64,000 nucleotides of DNA from Roseovarius sp. M141 (GCF_024355225.1 NZ_VCNH01000008.1:434001-498000), one strand, 5' to 3'. Counted from the first letter of the stretch, positions 27,271-36,367 are shown. The notes: generated by a model not told the origin, from the sequence alone. Numbers and translations are program-made.

Positions 27271-28713
27271 TTGGCCAGCGTGACCCACGACGATCTTGTT
27301 TCCGCTCGCGACGGCGATGTGCTGGAACTGACGCGCGGCCAGGAGACCGAACTGCCGCAGGCCCTGAAATGGCAGGTGGCGCGGGCCGACGAGGACTACG
27401 ACGCCGCCCTTGTCGAGGCGCGCCGCATCACCGTGGACACGACCCGGATTGCCTCGGAGAGTTTTCCCATGGCGGTCCCGCCCGAGGAGGCTGAACGGCG
27501 GTGCCGCCGCGCGCTCATGGAAGCATGGACCGGGCGGGAAACAGCTGCATTCCGCCTGCCTCCCTCGCGGCTGGGCCTTGATCCAGCGGATGTCGTGACG
27601 CTGCAACACGACGGGCGGCAGAGTGGCCTGCGGCTCGTTTCCATTGCCGACGCAGAGGCGCGAGGCATCGAGGCGGTGCATCAGGACCGGGCAGCCTACG
27701 ATATGCCGCCCGGATCGCCACGTCCGTCGTCGCTCTTGAGCCCTGTCGTGTTCGGCGCGCCCGAAGCAGTTCTGCTGGACCTGCCGCAGCTGACCGAGGA
27801 CCAATCGGCCCATCGCCCAATGGTCGCAGCGCACGCGGTTCCTTGGCCGGGAGAGATGGCGGTGTTCCGCAGCCCCTCGACCGACAGTTTTGAGCTGCTG
27901 ACCAGTTTTGGCGGCCGGGCGCGGATCGGGAATCTGGTCTCTGATTTCCATTCCGGGCCCACATCACGGTTCGATCTCGGCAATACGCTCGTCGTTGACC
28001 TGCTCTCTGGTACGCTGGAAAGTGTCACGGACCTGACGCTGTTCGGCGGGGCCAATGCCATCGCCGTCGAGAGTGCCCCCGGCATCTGGGAAATCGTGCA
28101 AGCGGGCGCTGCCGAGTTGATCGCGCCGGGCCGCTATCGCCTGACGCGTCTGCTGCGTGGCCAGCGGGGCACGGAGGCGGCCATGGCCAACCCGGCTCCG
28201 GCAGGCACGCGAATTGTGGTGCTGGACGCAAGCCTTGCCTCGCTGCCGATCGCCGAGGCTGATCTCGGGCTTCCGTGGAACTGGCGCATCGGTCCCGCGA
28301 GCCGGTCTTTCAGTGATGAAACCTATGTCGCTGCCAGCTTCACGCCGATTGGCGCTGGGCTCCGGCCATTCTCCGTCGTTCATGTCGAGCAGCCGTGGCG
28401 ACGACCGCGTACGCCAGGCGATCTGACGATCCGCTGGGCACGGCGGTCCCGCGCGCTTTCGGCTGCCAGCTGGGGCGCGGTGGAAGTGCCGCTGATCGAG
28501 GAAGTCGAAGCCTATGAGGTCGAGATCGTCGATGGGGCGACCAACAAACGCACGCTGACCACCTCGACACCCAACGTCATCTATACCGGCGCCGACCAAA
28601 CGGCTGATTGGGGCGCGCTTCTGGGCCCGGGCGACGGGCTCGACATTCGCATCTACCAGCTCTCCGCCCTGATCGGGCGAGGCGCGGCCAAGACCGTCAC
28701 ACTGGCATTCTGA
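27271..28713 (+). pseudogene. Tail tip/host-specificity protein, C-terminal part (prophage A)
   Basis: About 480 residues from the junction: VTHDDLVSARDGDVLELTRG, ALKWQVARADEDYDAALVEA, RGQRGTEAAMANPAPAGTRI and the ending LSALIGRGAAKTVTLAF. This looks like the C-terminal region of the large tip protein of gene-transfer-agent-like tails (RcGTA gp15 type). The N-terminal part is missing; the start of what should be the same gene in prophage B is at 63500. The two-gene fusion arose by one deletion. Confidence 0.65.
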
Positions 28714-28723
28714 AAGGACCACC

Positions 28724-29800
28724 ATGTCCGACGCTACGACCAACCTGGCTCTGCCCTACATCCTGGCGGCGCAGGCCCAGAAGCACGTCACCCACAACGA
28801 GGCGCTGCGGTTGCTCGATGGGCTTGTGCAACTCTCGGTTCTCGACCGCGATCTGACCGCGCCGCCCGGTTCTCCGGATGACGGTGAGCGTTACATCGTC
28901 GCCTCGGGTGCCACCAGCGACTGGGCAGGATGGGATCAGAATGTTGCGCTGTTCACTGACGGAGCCTGGCTGCGTCTGCCACCGCGCACCGGCTGGCGGG
29001 CGTGGGTCGAGGACGAGGGCTTGCTGCTCGTCTACGACGGGGCGACATGGGTCGGGACGACACCCGAGGCGCTACAGAATCTCGCACTGCTGGGCGTCGG
29101 CACCACCGCTGACGCCGCCAACCCGTTCTCGGCCAAGCTGAACGCCGCGCTCTGGACGGCGAAGACCTTGGCCGAGGGCGGCACCGGCGATCTTTTCTAC
29201 ACCATGAACAAGGAGGCGGCGGGCGACGATCTCGGCCTGACTCTGCAGACTGGCTTCGTGACTAAGGCGCTGCTGGGGCTGTTCGGCTCCGACAAGTTCC
29301 GCCTCGCAGTCTCGCCCGACGGCAGTACGTTCTTCGACGGTATCATCGTCGACAATACGAGCGGCATTGCCGACCAGCCGCGACTACCCCGTTTCAAGGC
29401 CTATACCGATTACGACAACTATGTCGGCGTCGGCACCTGGACAAAGATCGGCCTGAACAACACCGACTACAATGATCAGGGTGGGTTCGATGCCGGGACA
29501 AGCCTCTTCACCGCGCCCGTCGACGGGACATACCTCCTCGGCGCGACGTTGCTCTTCAAGGTCAATTCCAGCACCTCGGCCCGGATGCGCGGACGGCTGG
29601 TGCTGAACGGCATCACGGAAATCCGGGGCTCGTTCGGCGAGAGCTCGGCCACCCATGTTTCGCTGGCGACTGCCATCTGGCTCCAGACCATGGTGCCACT
29701 GAGCGCAGGCGATACCGTCGAATTGCAGGGCTATTTCCGCGCGCAGGACGGCTACTTCGCGGCCGAGCACACGTCCTTCTGGGGCTTCAAGGTCGGCTGA
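28724..29800 (+). CDS. Phage tail/fibre protein: DUF2793 domain plus C1q-like domain
   Basis: 358 residues. The N-terminal part (NLALPYILAAQAQKHVTHNE, ALRLLDGLVQLSVLDRDLTA, GERYIVASGATSDWAGWD) is the DUF2793 signature found in tail proteins of rhodobacterial phages and GTAs. The C-terminal 130 residues (GTYLLGATLLFKVNSSTSAR, SAGDTVELQGYFRAQDGYFA) resemble a trimeric C1q/TNF-like head. It probably binds the host surface. AAAGGA lies before the ATG, 10 bp after the broken tip gene. Confidence 0.7.
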   Translation: MSDATTNLALPYILAAQAQKHVTHNEALRLLDGLVQLSVLDRDLTAPPGSPDDGERYIVASGATSDWAGWDQNVALFTDGAWLRLPPRTGWRAWVEDEGLLLVYDGATWVGTTPEALQNLALLGVGTTADAANPFSAKLNAALWTAKTLAEGGTGDLFYTMNKEAAGDDLGLTLQTGFVTKALLGLFGSDKFRLAVSPDGSTFFDGIIVDNTSGIADQPRLPRFKAYTDYDNYVGVGTWTKIGLNNTDYNDQGGFDAGTSLFTAPVDGTYLLGATLLFKVNSSTSARMRGRLVLNGITEIRGSFGESSATHVSLATAIWLQTMVPLSAGDTVELQGYFRAQDGYFAAEHTSFWGFKVG

Positions 29801-29858
29801 CCGGATGTGACCAGCCGCCGTTTTGCAGGCGCATCACGATCGTTCAAAGGAAATCACC

Positions 29859-30167
29859 ATGACAGAACGTAACTCCCTCGTGCAGGAAGTCGCCGCGACC
29901 TTGCGCGACCACGGCATCACTGCCGCCATCACAGCGCTGATCGGTGGCACCATCGCGCTGCTGGCCGCCGTTTCGCGCAGGGCGTTCACCAATGACGCAA
30001 TGCTGTCCCGGTTGGACCGCGAGCTTCTGGCCGAACGCGACCGCGTCGATCGCCAGCGCGCCGAGGACCGCAAGGGCGACGCCGACCGGCTGGAGCGGAT
30101 CGAGACCGACATCCGGGCCATGCGTGATCTAATGTTCGAAGCGTTTCAGCGCGGCCGCAGCGACTGA
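29859..30167 (+). CDS. Holin-like membrane protein with coiled coil
   Basis: 102 residues. One transmembrane helix (GITAAITALIGGTIALLAAV) is followed by a charged coiled coil (LSRLDRELLAERDRVDRQRA). Position directly before the endolysin suggests a holin or pinholin-like role, which is inference. AAAGGAA precedes ATG 29859. Its last ten codons are also found, without the rest of the gene, at 21109, showing where the lysis duplication begins. Confidence 0.6.
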   Translation: MTERNSLVQEVAATLRDHGITAAITALIGGTIALLAAVSRRAFTNDAMLSRLDRELLAERDRVDRQRAEDRKGDADRLERIETDIRAMRDLMFEAFQRGRSD

Positions 30168-30237
30168 CCAACGATCACACCGACAAACCTGCCACCGACC
30201 CGCCCAGAAGGCGGGTTACGCATTTCTGGAGACCGAT

Positions 30238-30912
30238 ATGCCAACCACGACATATGCCCATTTCCGCGACGTACCTGAGAGCGCCTGGCGCTGGCCGAAC
30301 TTCTCTCCCGCCGAGATCGCCAGTCGCCGCGAAGGCGCGATCAAGATCAACACCGAGGCCATGGACAAGCTGCAGACCCTGCGCAACCGGCTTGGCAAGC
30401 CGCTGATCGTGCGCTCGGCCTACCGCAGCCCGGCTCACAACCGCGCCGTGGGCGGAGCGCCGCGCTCCAAGCACATGCTGGGCACCGCGTTCGATATCGC
30501 CATGTCGAACCATGATCCGGCTGCATTCGCCGAGGCCGCTCGTGCTGTGGGGTTTCTGGGCTTCGGCACCTATCCTCGTTCAGGCTTCATGCATATCGAT
30601 CTCGGGCCCGCGCGGTCCTGGGGCGAACCGTTCCCCGCACGCGCCACGCCCTTCGTGCCAGAAGTGCCGCCCGCGCGTGAGGTGCTGGCCGAGAGCCGCA
30701 CCCTGAAAGGCGGCGGCGCGGCAGGGGTGGCGACCGTTGGTGCTGCCGGTGTCGAGGTCGCTCAAGAGGTCCTAGCAGAAACCCAATCCGCCATCCTGCC
30801 GCTGGTGCCCTACCTCGACACCCTGCGCTGGGTGTTCATCATCGTGGCCCTGATCGGTATCGCCGTCGCCATCCACGCCCGGATCGACGACTGGAAACGG
30901 GGGCAGCGGTGA
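30238..30912 (+). CDS. Phage endolysin, peptidase M15A, copy 2
   Basis: 224 residues, about 95% identical by eye to the product of 21207-21881. It has the same zinc motifs (SKHMLGTAFDI, FMHIDLG) and the same C-terminal membrane helix (TLRWVFIIVALIGIAVAIHA). One notable difference lies near residue 31, where ACHGTGA in copy 1 is ASRREGA here. Stop and i-spanin start overlap (TGATG). Confidence 0.85.
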   Translation: MPTTTYAHFRDVPESAWRWPNFSPAEIASRREGAIKINTEAMDKLQTLRNRLGKPLIVRSAYRSPAHNRAVGGAPRSKHMLGTAFDIAMSNHDPAAFAEAARAVGFLGFGTYPRSGFMHIDLGPARSWGEPFPARATPFVPEVPPAREVLAESRTLKGGGAAGVATVGAAGVEVAQEVLAETQSAILPLVPYLDTLRWVFIIVALIGIAVAIHARIDDWKRGQR

Positions 30913-31163
30913 TGGGCTGGATCACCGCGACCCTCGTCAGCGGCCCGGCGCGCAGGGCGCTGGGTTTGCTTTTGGCCGTCACCACCATCGCCCTGTTCCT
31001 GCTGAACCTCCGCCGCGCGGGTGAGCGCACAGGGCGGCTGGCGGAGCGTCTTTCAAACTCGGAGAAGACCGATGAAATTCAGCGCCAGATGCTCGATGCC
31101 GCCAGCCGTCGTCCCGCTGATCGCGATGCTCTGGTTGAGCGGCTGCGCGACGGTCAGTTCTGA
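30912..31163 (+). CDS. Rz-like i-spanin, copy 2
   Basis: 83 residues with an N-terminal helix (ALGLLLAVTTIALFLLNL) and a charged periplasmic domain (RLAERLSNSEKTDEIQRQML). It is the paralogue of 21881-22132. The lipoprotein gene starts inside it at 31072 in another frame. Confidence 0.65.
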   Translation: MGWITATLVSGPARRALGLLLAVTTIALFLLNLRRAGERTGRLAERLSNSEKTDEIQRQMLDAASRRPADRDALVERLRDGQF

Positions 31164-31317
31164 CGCGCGCGCGCCATGTCCGCCCGTAGTGCCCTACAGC
31201 GCAACCGACCAGGCGCGCGCCGCTGCCGAGTTGGCTACCCTGCCGGAGGGCGCGGTCGTGATCCGGATGCTCAGCGACTACGCCGTGATGCGCGATCAGG
31301 CGCGGGCGTGCAGGTGA
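31072..31317 (+). CDS. Rz1-like o-spanin lipoprotein, copy 2, overlapping frame
   Basis: 81 residues, MKFSARCSMPPAVVPLIAML followed by WLSGC (lipobox). The mature part is short and ends DYAVMRDQARACR. It overlaps the i-spanin gene by 92 bases in a different frame, as in lambda Rz/Rz1. Confidence 0.7.
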   Translation: MKFSARCSMPPAVVPLIAMLWLSGCATVSSDARAPCPPVVPYSATDQARAAAELATLPEGAVVIRMLSDYAVMRDQARACR

Positions 31318-31601
31318 AAAGGGGCCGGGCAATTGCTTGCGGGAAGCGCCTGACGCCTCGACCGCAACGTCACGCCCGGCCTGTTTCAAGGATTCACAGT
31401 TTCAAAGAACGGCAGCGAGTCGCTGCGCGGACATGATGGCATGCGACCTCGTCCACTGTCGCGCGCCGAAATGGGCACAATTGTGCACCCCTGGCGAATC
31501 GGGAGTGGTGCTTGCCTATCCTGCGATCGACCTTTCATTCGGGCTTTTTTGACCTTCGCTGCGCCAAATACTAAGGCCTGCTGAGCGGACAAATCGGACG
31601 C

Positions 31602-32567
31602 TCATTGTCGCGTCCTTGAGTTCTGCGCTCTAATCTGGCTGGGTGGGCAACCAAACTGGGTGCGACAGGCGCGCGAGAAACTGGACACGGATTCAAATCC
31701 GCATTTGATCGCAATCTCGCTCACGCGCATCAATGAATTGGCCAACATGTTATGGGCAACGTCCAGCCGAATTTTGCGGTAGTATGACGAAGGTGTCTGG
31801 TCGTAGGCCACCATGCAACGTCGCCGCAACTGCTTTGCAGACTGACCCAATTCACGACATATCTCCCGTATTGAAATCGGCTGTGACATGTTCTCCATCA
31901 TAAGGTGGTGCATTCTCATCAGCAGCGGGTCATTGCCAATGAAACTGCGTTGTGGCGTGTCGCCGCTTCTCGGTCGGCCATGGATTATGCTTGTCGATGC
32001 CGCTTCGGCGAGGGGTGCGTCCACATCCCGCGCAATCCATGCCAAGATCGCGTCTCCGGTGGCCGTGCCTCCGGCTGCGGTCAGTCGCTGATTGTCGAGG
32101 CAGTATATCTGATTTGTAACCGCAATTTCTGGCCATCGCTCGCGGAAAGCGGCTTCCGCCTCGTAATGCAAAACAGCTCGATGGCCATTCAGCAACCCCA
32201 GTTCGGCAAGAATCACAGTTCCGGTGTCCACACCGCCGATGACGCATGTTTTTGTTGCTGCACGGGACGAATAGGCACGGACGCGCGCGGTGAGGTGATC
32301 CAGTGGCCGATAGCCAGCACAGAACAAGATCAAGTCGGCTTTGGGCGTATCGGTCCACTCAAGGCTATCGGGGGTGATCAAGGCTCCGTTCGATGCGTGA
32401 ATGGAGGCGTTAGTGGCTGTGCGGGTTTGCCAGGTAAACCGCCTTTGCCCCAGGCATTTGTTGGCAACGCGCAGGGTTTCCGTTGCGAGCACATAGGCCA
32501 GCATTTGGAATTCGGGGAAAAGGACAAAAGACACATGCGGCACAAGGGGAGTTTTCGGCACAATCAA
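31602..32567 (-). CDS. GlxA-family transcriptional regulator (DJ-1/PfpI-like plus AraC HTH)
   Basis: 321 residues. The N-terminal class I glutamine-amidotransferase-like domain (HVSFVLFPEFQMLAYVLATE, VIGGVDTGTVILAELGLLNG) lacks an obvious nucleophilic Cys: the elbow reads GGVDTG. The C-terminal AraC domain has two helix-turn-helix motifs (SIREICRELGQSAKQLRRRC and RVSEIAIKCGFESVSSFSRA). It is divergent from the class II aldolase gene with 67 bp between them and probably regulates it. The 3' end directly abuts the lysis duplication. Confidence 0.85.
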   Translation of the reverse strand: MIVPKTPLVPHVSFVLFPEFQMLAYVLATETLRVANKCLGQRRFTWQTRTATNASIHASNGALITPDSLEWTDTPKADLILFCAGYRPLDHLTARVRAYSSRAATKTCVIGGVDTGTVILAELGLLNGHRAVLHYEAEAAFRERWPEIAVTNQIYCLDNQRLTAAGGTATGDAILAWIARDVDAPLAEAASTSIIHGRPRSGDTPQRSFIGNDPLLMRMHHLMMENMSQPISIREICRELGQSAKQLRRRCMVAYDQTPSSYYRKIRLDVAHNMLANSLMRVSEIAIKCGFESVSSFSRACRTQFGCPPSQIRAQNSRTRQ

Positions 32568-32634
32568 GGGCGTTTCAAGTCAAATCTACCGCGCGCGGGA
32601 TGCTATCCTGTGCAAGAACACAAGGAGTGCGACC

Positions 32635-33423
32635 ATGAACATTCAGACCCCACAGCCCAATGGGCAGCGACCAGCCAATTGCAGTGACGCCGAGTGGCAA
32701 GCGCGCTGCGAGCTTGCGGCGATTTACAACGCTCTTGTGAAGTACCGTTTGACGGATACGACCAACCAATGGCACGCCCTGCGCGTGCCAGGCGAAGAAG
32801 CGCTTCTGACGCACCACTATGGCTGGATGCATGAGGAGGTCACGGCTTCAAATCTGATCAAGGTGGGCTTTGATCGCACCAATCATAACCCCGAGAACGG
32901 TGCGCCCAATCCATCGGCAACTGAAATCGGGAAGCTTTTCTTCGAAGCCAACCCCGAGATGAATTGCATCATGCATATTCACACAAAGGCGATCATGGGA
33001 GTTTCGGCCCAGAAAGAGGGGCTCCAGCCGCTCAGCCAAGCGTACCTCATGATCGGCGGCGGTGACGTGATCGGGTATACTGATTACGAGTTCGAATGCA
33101 CGGATGACTTTCTGTCAGGGCTTCTTAACGCCGGAATGGGCAAGAAAGCCATCATCGAAGCCTGGCATGGGGCCTTTGTGTTTGGAGCGACGGCGGGCGA
33201 AGCCTTCTTCCGATCCTTCTACCTTGATCAGGCCTGTGCTGTGCAGCTTGAAGTGCAAATGTCAGCTGCTGGGGGTGCTACCATCCGCGCCATCCCTGAA
33301 AGGGAAATTCAGCGCCACCTGTCCGACATGGCCGTCAGCGACTGGTACGGGTACGAAGGTGAGTTGGAGTGGCTTGCCATTCGGCGCAGGCTGGATGTCG
33401 AAGCTCCTCATTATACAATCTAA
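32635..33423 (+). CDS. Class II aldolase/adducin family protein
   Basis: 262 residues. Zinc-binding His residues are in CIMHIHTKAIMG, with a third His in EAWHGAFVFGATAGEAF; the phosphate-loop region is HHYGWMHEEV and SNLIKVGFDR. Members are aldolases or epimerases acting on sugar phosphates, or degradation enzymes. The substrate is unknown. CAAGGAG precedes the ATG. The divergent GlxA-type regulator suggests control of an amine or sugar-acid degradation step. Confidence 0.8.
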   Translation: MNIQTPQPNGQRPANCSDAEWQARCELAAIYNALVKYRLTDTTNQWHALRVPGEEALLTHHYGWMHEEVTASNLIKVGFDRTNHNPENGAPNPSATEIGKLFFEANPEMNCIMHIHTKAIMGVSAQKEGLQPLSQAYLMIGGGDVIGYTDYEFECTDDFLSGLLNAGMGKKAIIEAWHGAFVFGATAGEAFFRSFYLDQACAVQLEVQMSAAGGATIRAIPEREIQRHLSDMAVSDWYGYEGELEWLAIRRRLDVEAPHYTI

Positions 33424-33626
33424 CGGCGGGGCGGCCCAATTGAACAGGGGGCGCTTTGGCGTGCCTTCGTCTCGTTGGTTTGCTGAATGATGGCGAACGC
33501 TCAAGCTCTGCGCGGCTAAGGTAAATTTAGGCTCAAAGCGATCCTCGCGAAGGTTTTTGCATCAGCTGCAGAACGCGACTATCAACGCATCGGGAAGGGA
33601 GCATGCAGTGATGCGCTGACCGCTAT
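33424..33626. other. Intergenic, no gene seen
   Basis: A convergent region between the aldolase and umuC. No clear terminator was found. Confidence 0.3.
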
Positions 33627-34898
33627 TTACCGAACCACCGGCAGATCGGAAAGCCGCGTGGTATAGCGAGGGCTTCTATGGTCAGAACGCAGCTTCCATG
33701 AACGTTTCATCCCCTCACTTGCCAGTACCATCGTCTTCTTCCCGAAGCGATCATTCACTTGATCGAGCGCGGTCATTAGCGCCTGCGACTTTGGGTTCTG
33801 CGCATCGAACAGCGTCAACGGCCGATCCTCAAACCGCAGGAGATCGTCCAGCAAAATCCCCGCCTTGGTGAAGCCGAAGGCTCTGCTTTGGTCTTTCGGC
33901 CATGCTGCCTGCGCGCATCGCCGAGCTGCATCGACAAGATCGAAGGTGTCCGACGACATCGGCGTCATGCGGGTGGTGCGGGACCCCGCATATTGTGGTC
34001 GATCCATGCGGTGCCGGTTGGTGTGAAAAAACACGGTCAGCGTTCCAGCAACCAGGCCATGCTGGCGCAGCTTTTCAGCCGCGCGGGTCGCATGAGCGGT
34101 GAGCGCCTGAAACAGCGTGTCGAAGTCTGTCATTGGCGTTCCGGCCGAGCGGGTGACGGCCATGCCTTTGCGCTGTGGCTCCACCTCATCAAAGGATAGG
34201 CATGGCTCCCCCTGCAGTTCCAGCACGGTGCGTTCGAGAACAACCGTGCCGAGGCTGCGGGCTTGCCTGAGAGGCATGTCTCGCAACTCAGCTGCGGTGC
34301 GGATGCCGAGGCCGTGCAACTTTTTCTCTGTCTGACGCCCGACACCCCAGAGGTCGCCCACCGGCACCATGGGCAACAACCAGTCAGCCAGAGTGTCATC
34401 CATCATGTCCAGCACGCCTGCGAAGATCGGGTTCCTCTTGGCAATGTCGTTCGCACATTTCGCCAGTGTCTTGGTTGGCGCGATCCCGACACGGACCGGC
34501 ACGCCAATGCGCCGTAGCACCGCCGCGCGCATAGCGCGGGCGTGGGCCGTGCGGTCCTTAAAGCCGTAAAAGTCGAGAAAGCACTCATCTATCGAGTAGA
34601 TTTCCACATTCGGTGTGAAGTCTTCATAGACCTCGACCACCCGCCGGGAAATATCCCCGTAGAGCGTGTAGTTGGAACTGAACACGCGCACGCCATGCGC
34701 CTCAACCTTATCTCGGATCAAATGCAGCGGCTCGCCCATCCTGATCCCGAGCGCCTTTGCCTCATCACTGCGCGCCACGGCGCAACCATCATTGTTCGAC
34801 AGGACGATGACCGGCACGTTTTTCAGAGTCGGATCAAAGATTCGCTCGGCGCTCACATAGAAGTTTGCGCTGTCGCTGATCGCGATAGGCCGCTTCAT
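33627..34898 (-). CDS. umuC: Translesion DNA polymerase V subunit UmuC
   Basis: 423 residues, a Y-family polymerase. Catalytic acids are Asp8 in [18 protein letters not shown] and the pair in [11 protein letters not shown]. The helix-hairpin-helix thumb is [20 protein letters not shown], and the C-terminal UmuC domain ends normally. It copies past DNA lesions once bound to processed UmuD. It overlaps umuD by four bases (ATGA), so the pair is translationally coupled and shares the LexA box at 35344. Confidence 0.9.
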   Translation of the reverse strand: MKRPIAISDSANFYVSAERIFDPTLKNVPVIVLSNNDGCAVARSDEAKALGIRMGEPLHLIRDKVEAHGVRVFSSNYTLYGDISRRVVEVYEDFTPNVEIYSIDECFLDFYGFKDRTAHARAMRAAVLRRIGVPVRVGIAPTKTLAKCANDIAKRNPIFAGVLDMMDDTLADWLLPMVPVGDLWGVGRQTEKKLHGLGIRTAAELRDMPLRQARSLGTVVLERTVLELQGEPCLSFDEVEPQRKGMAVTRSAGTPMTDFDTLFQALTAHATRAAEKLRQHGLVAGTLTVFFHTNRHRMDRPQYAGSRTTRMTPMSSDTFDLVDAARRCAQAAWPKDQSRAFGFTKAGILLDDLLRFEDRPLTLFDAQNPKSQALMTALDQVNDRFGKKTMVLASEGMKRSWKLRSDHRSPRYTTRLSDLPVVR

Positions 34899-35329
34899 GC
34901 CAGATCATAGCGGCGCACGACTCCTGCGATCACGCCCCATATCTCGCTGTCTTCCGTCAACTCAATGTCCGGAAAGTGTTCGCGGCTGTTGGCCGGAGCG
35001 AGGTAATATCTGCCCTCACGCTTACGCAGGATCTTCGCCGTCACCGCCCCTTCCACCACGGCCAGGACCGCGCGCCCGACGCGCCGTTTCCCAGCGCGGT
35101 CCACCGCAATGATGTCGCCGTCCCGGATGCCCACGTCCCACAGGCAATCGCCTTCAACGCGCCACCAGAAGGTCGAGGCCGGATGCCGCACCACCCAGGC
35201 CATCGGGTCGATCTCATCTTCCAGATCATCTCCCGCAGGCGACGGGAACCCCGCACTGGCGGGCATGCTGACGAGGCGCATTGGGAAACCGTTGGCAATG
35301 ACAGGCTGGCGGACGCGGTGCAGTGGCAT
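34895..35329 (-). CDS. umuD: UmuD-like autoprotease (polymerase V subunit) with Cys in place of catalytic Ser
   Basis: 144 residues of the LexA/UmuD S24 family. The likely self-cleavage region is [20 protein letters not shown] near residue 23. The catalytic Lys is in [13 protein letters not shown]. The nucleophile motif, normally GDSM, reads [11 protein letters not shown]; the codon is TGC, so Cys replaces Ser. Either the enzyme uses a thiol nucleophile or self-cleavage is altered. The start lies 14 bp from a LexA box. It is followed by umuC. Confidence 0.85.
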   Translation of the reverse strand: MPLHRVRQPVIANGFPMRLVSMPASAGFPSPAGDDLEDEIDPMAWVVRHPASTFWWRVEGDCLWDVGIRDGDIIAVDRAGKRRVGRAVLAVVEGAVTAKILRKREGRYYLAPANSREHFPDIELTEDSEIWGVIAGVVRRYDLA

Positions 35330-35343
35330 GAGAATCCTTGCGA

Positions 35344-35358
35344 GTTCTTCTTTTGTTC
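35344..35358 (-). promoter_or_regulatory. LexA (SOS) box of the umuDC operon
   Basis: GTTC-TTCTTTT-GTTC (GAAC-N7-GAAC on the coding strand), a perfect match to the alphaproteobacterial LexA site, 14 bp upstream of the umuD start. Confidence 0.85.
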
Positions 35359-35413
35359 TCCATCTGCGATAGAGCCCCCGCGTGTCAAGACCGATCGGAT
35401 TTCTCGACCGAAA

Positions 35414-36091
35414 TTACAGACCGCCCTTGTCGGATTTCAGGCCTTCGCCGCTTTGATGAATGACCATGGATTCAGCCGGAAATGGCCGTAACAGAGCAAA
35501 GGCTGGTTCCGGCCGACCTGTCAGCCACTCCTCGTAGTCTTCCGGATGCAGGATCACAGGCATCCGGTCCGGGTGGGTATCCCGCACCAGCTCATTCGGC
35601 GTTGTCGTCACCATTGATGAGGTGACCATCTCGCGGTGCTCACCGCCGTAATTGCCGTTGAATGCGCGCCAGACACCCGCAAAGGCGAAGGGCGGCCGGT
35701 TGCCCTCGCCTGTCACGCCAAACCAGACATAGGTGGCCGGGTTGCGACCCTTGGCCTCGCAGAAGCTCGTCGCTGGGATCAGGCACCGGCGCTCGACAAA
35801 GCTCGTCTTCCAGAAGGGCGACGTTCGCAGCTTGTCGTCTCGCGCGTTGTTCACGGCCTTCGGCTGAATCGGCTTGCCGGTCTTTTTTGAGACCTGGGGC
35901 AGCACAAAACCCCAATGCGTATTTCGTAGGGCGCGCTGACCATCATCAGTCAGAGCAACGACAGGAGCGTTTCCCTTCGGGAAGATCGCAGGCAACGGCT
36001 CCGCATTGCCGAGCTGATCGTTGCTCGCATCAACTGCGAACAGCTGGCGCATGGCGGCAACCGGCATGGTGTTTGAGTAAAGATTGCACAT
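35414..36091 (-). CDS. SOS response-associated peptidase (HMCES/YedK type)
   Basis: 225 residues beginning MCNLYSN; Cys2, after Met removal, forms the thiazolidine crosslink to abasic sites in single-stranded DNA. Other family signatures are NARDDKLRTSPFWKTSFVER, CLIPATSFCEAK and MPVILHPEDYEEWL. It protects abasic sites at stalled forks. I chose 36091 because the extra 14 codons upstream would displace the essential Cys2. It lies on the umuDC strand, 84 bp upstream of umuD. Confidence 0.9.
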   Translation of the reverse strand: MCNLYSNTMPVAAMRQLFAVDASNDQLGNAEPLPAIFPKGNAPVVALTDDGQRALRNTHWGFVLPQVSKKTGKPIQPKAVNNARDDKLRTSPFWKTSFVERRCLIPATSFCEAKGRNPATYVWFGVTGEGNRPPFAFAGVWRAFNGNYGGEHREMVTSSMVTTTPNELVRDTHPDRMPVILHPEDYEEWLTGRPEPAFALLRPFPAESMVIHQSGEGLKSDKGGL

Positions 36092-36332
36092 GGCAGATCG
36101 TAACTCGATTATTGGGGGATCGTCACGAGACAACGTGCACCCGCCTTGCTTGATTATCAGCTAGTCGCGTTTCTTTGCACGCGGTGGCCTGTCGCTGCCC
36201 GCTTATGCACGCTGGTGCGGTTTTTCTGGTCCGGTGTTGATGTGGCGTTGATGTAAACCGCACAAGCAAAAGCCCGACTGATTAAGTCGGGCTTTAAGCT
36301 TTTGATTTAGTGCTGTTTTTTGGTTGCGGGAG
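35995..36332. repeat. 338-bp direct repeat, right copy
   Basis: Partner of 25257-25594. Here the HMCES gene is complete and the tRNA sequence continues to 36367, so this copy looks ancestral. Confidence 0.85.
36269..36295. terminator. Bidirectional rho-independent terminator, right copy
   Basis: AAAGCCCGAC (36269-36278), loop TGATTAA, GTCGGGCTTT (36286-36295). It lies 26 bp behind the tRNA-fMet fragment, in the place expected for its terminator. Confidence 0.85.
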
Positions 36333-36367
36333 TAGGATTTGAACCTACGACCTTCAGGTTATGAGCC
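36321..36367 (-). tRNA. 3' fragment of a tRNA-fMet (CAT) gene, probable attachment site
   Basis: The minus strand reads GGCTCATAACCTGAAGGTCG and on through the T-arm GGTTCAAATCC to ACTCCCGCAACCA. This is the anticodon loop (CAT), variable loop, T-arm and acceptor 3' strand of an initiator tRNA. The 5' half is missing beyond 36367. A fragment running from the anticodon loop to the 3' end is the usual attachment core left by a tyrosine integrase. Confidence 0.8.

Larger units (their letters stand above)
30140..31594 (+). repeat. Lysis-module duplication, copy 2
   Basis: Direct repeat of 21109-22567. This is the copy in its normal context at the end of prophage A, so it is probably the source. 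Confidence 0.85.
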
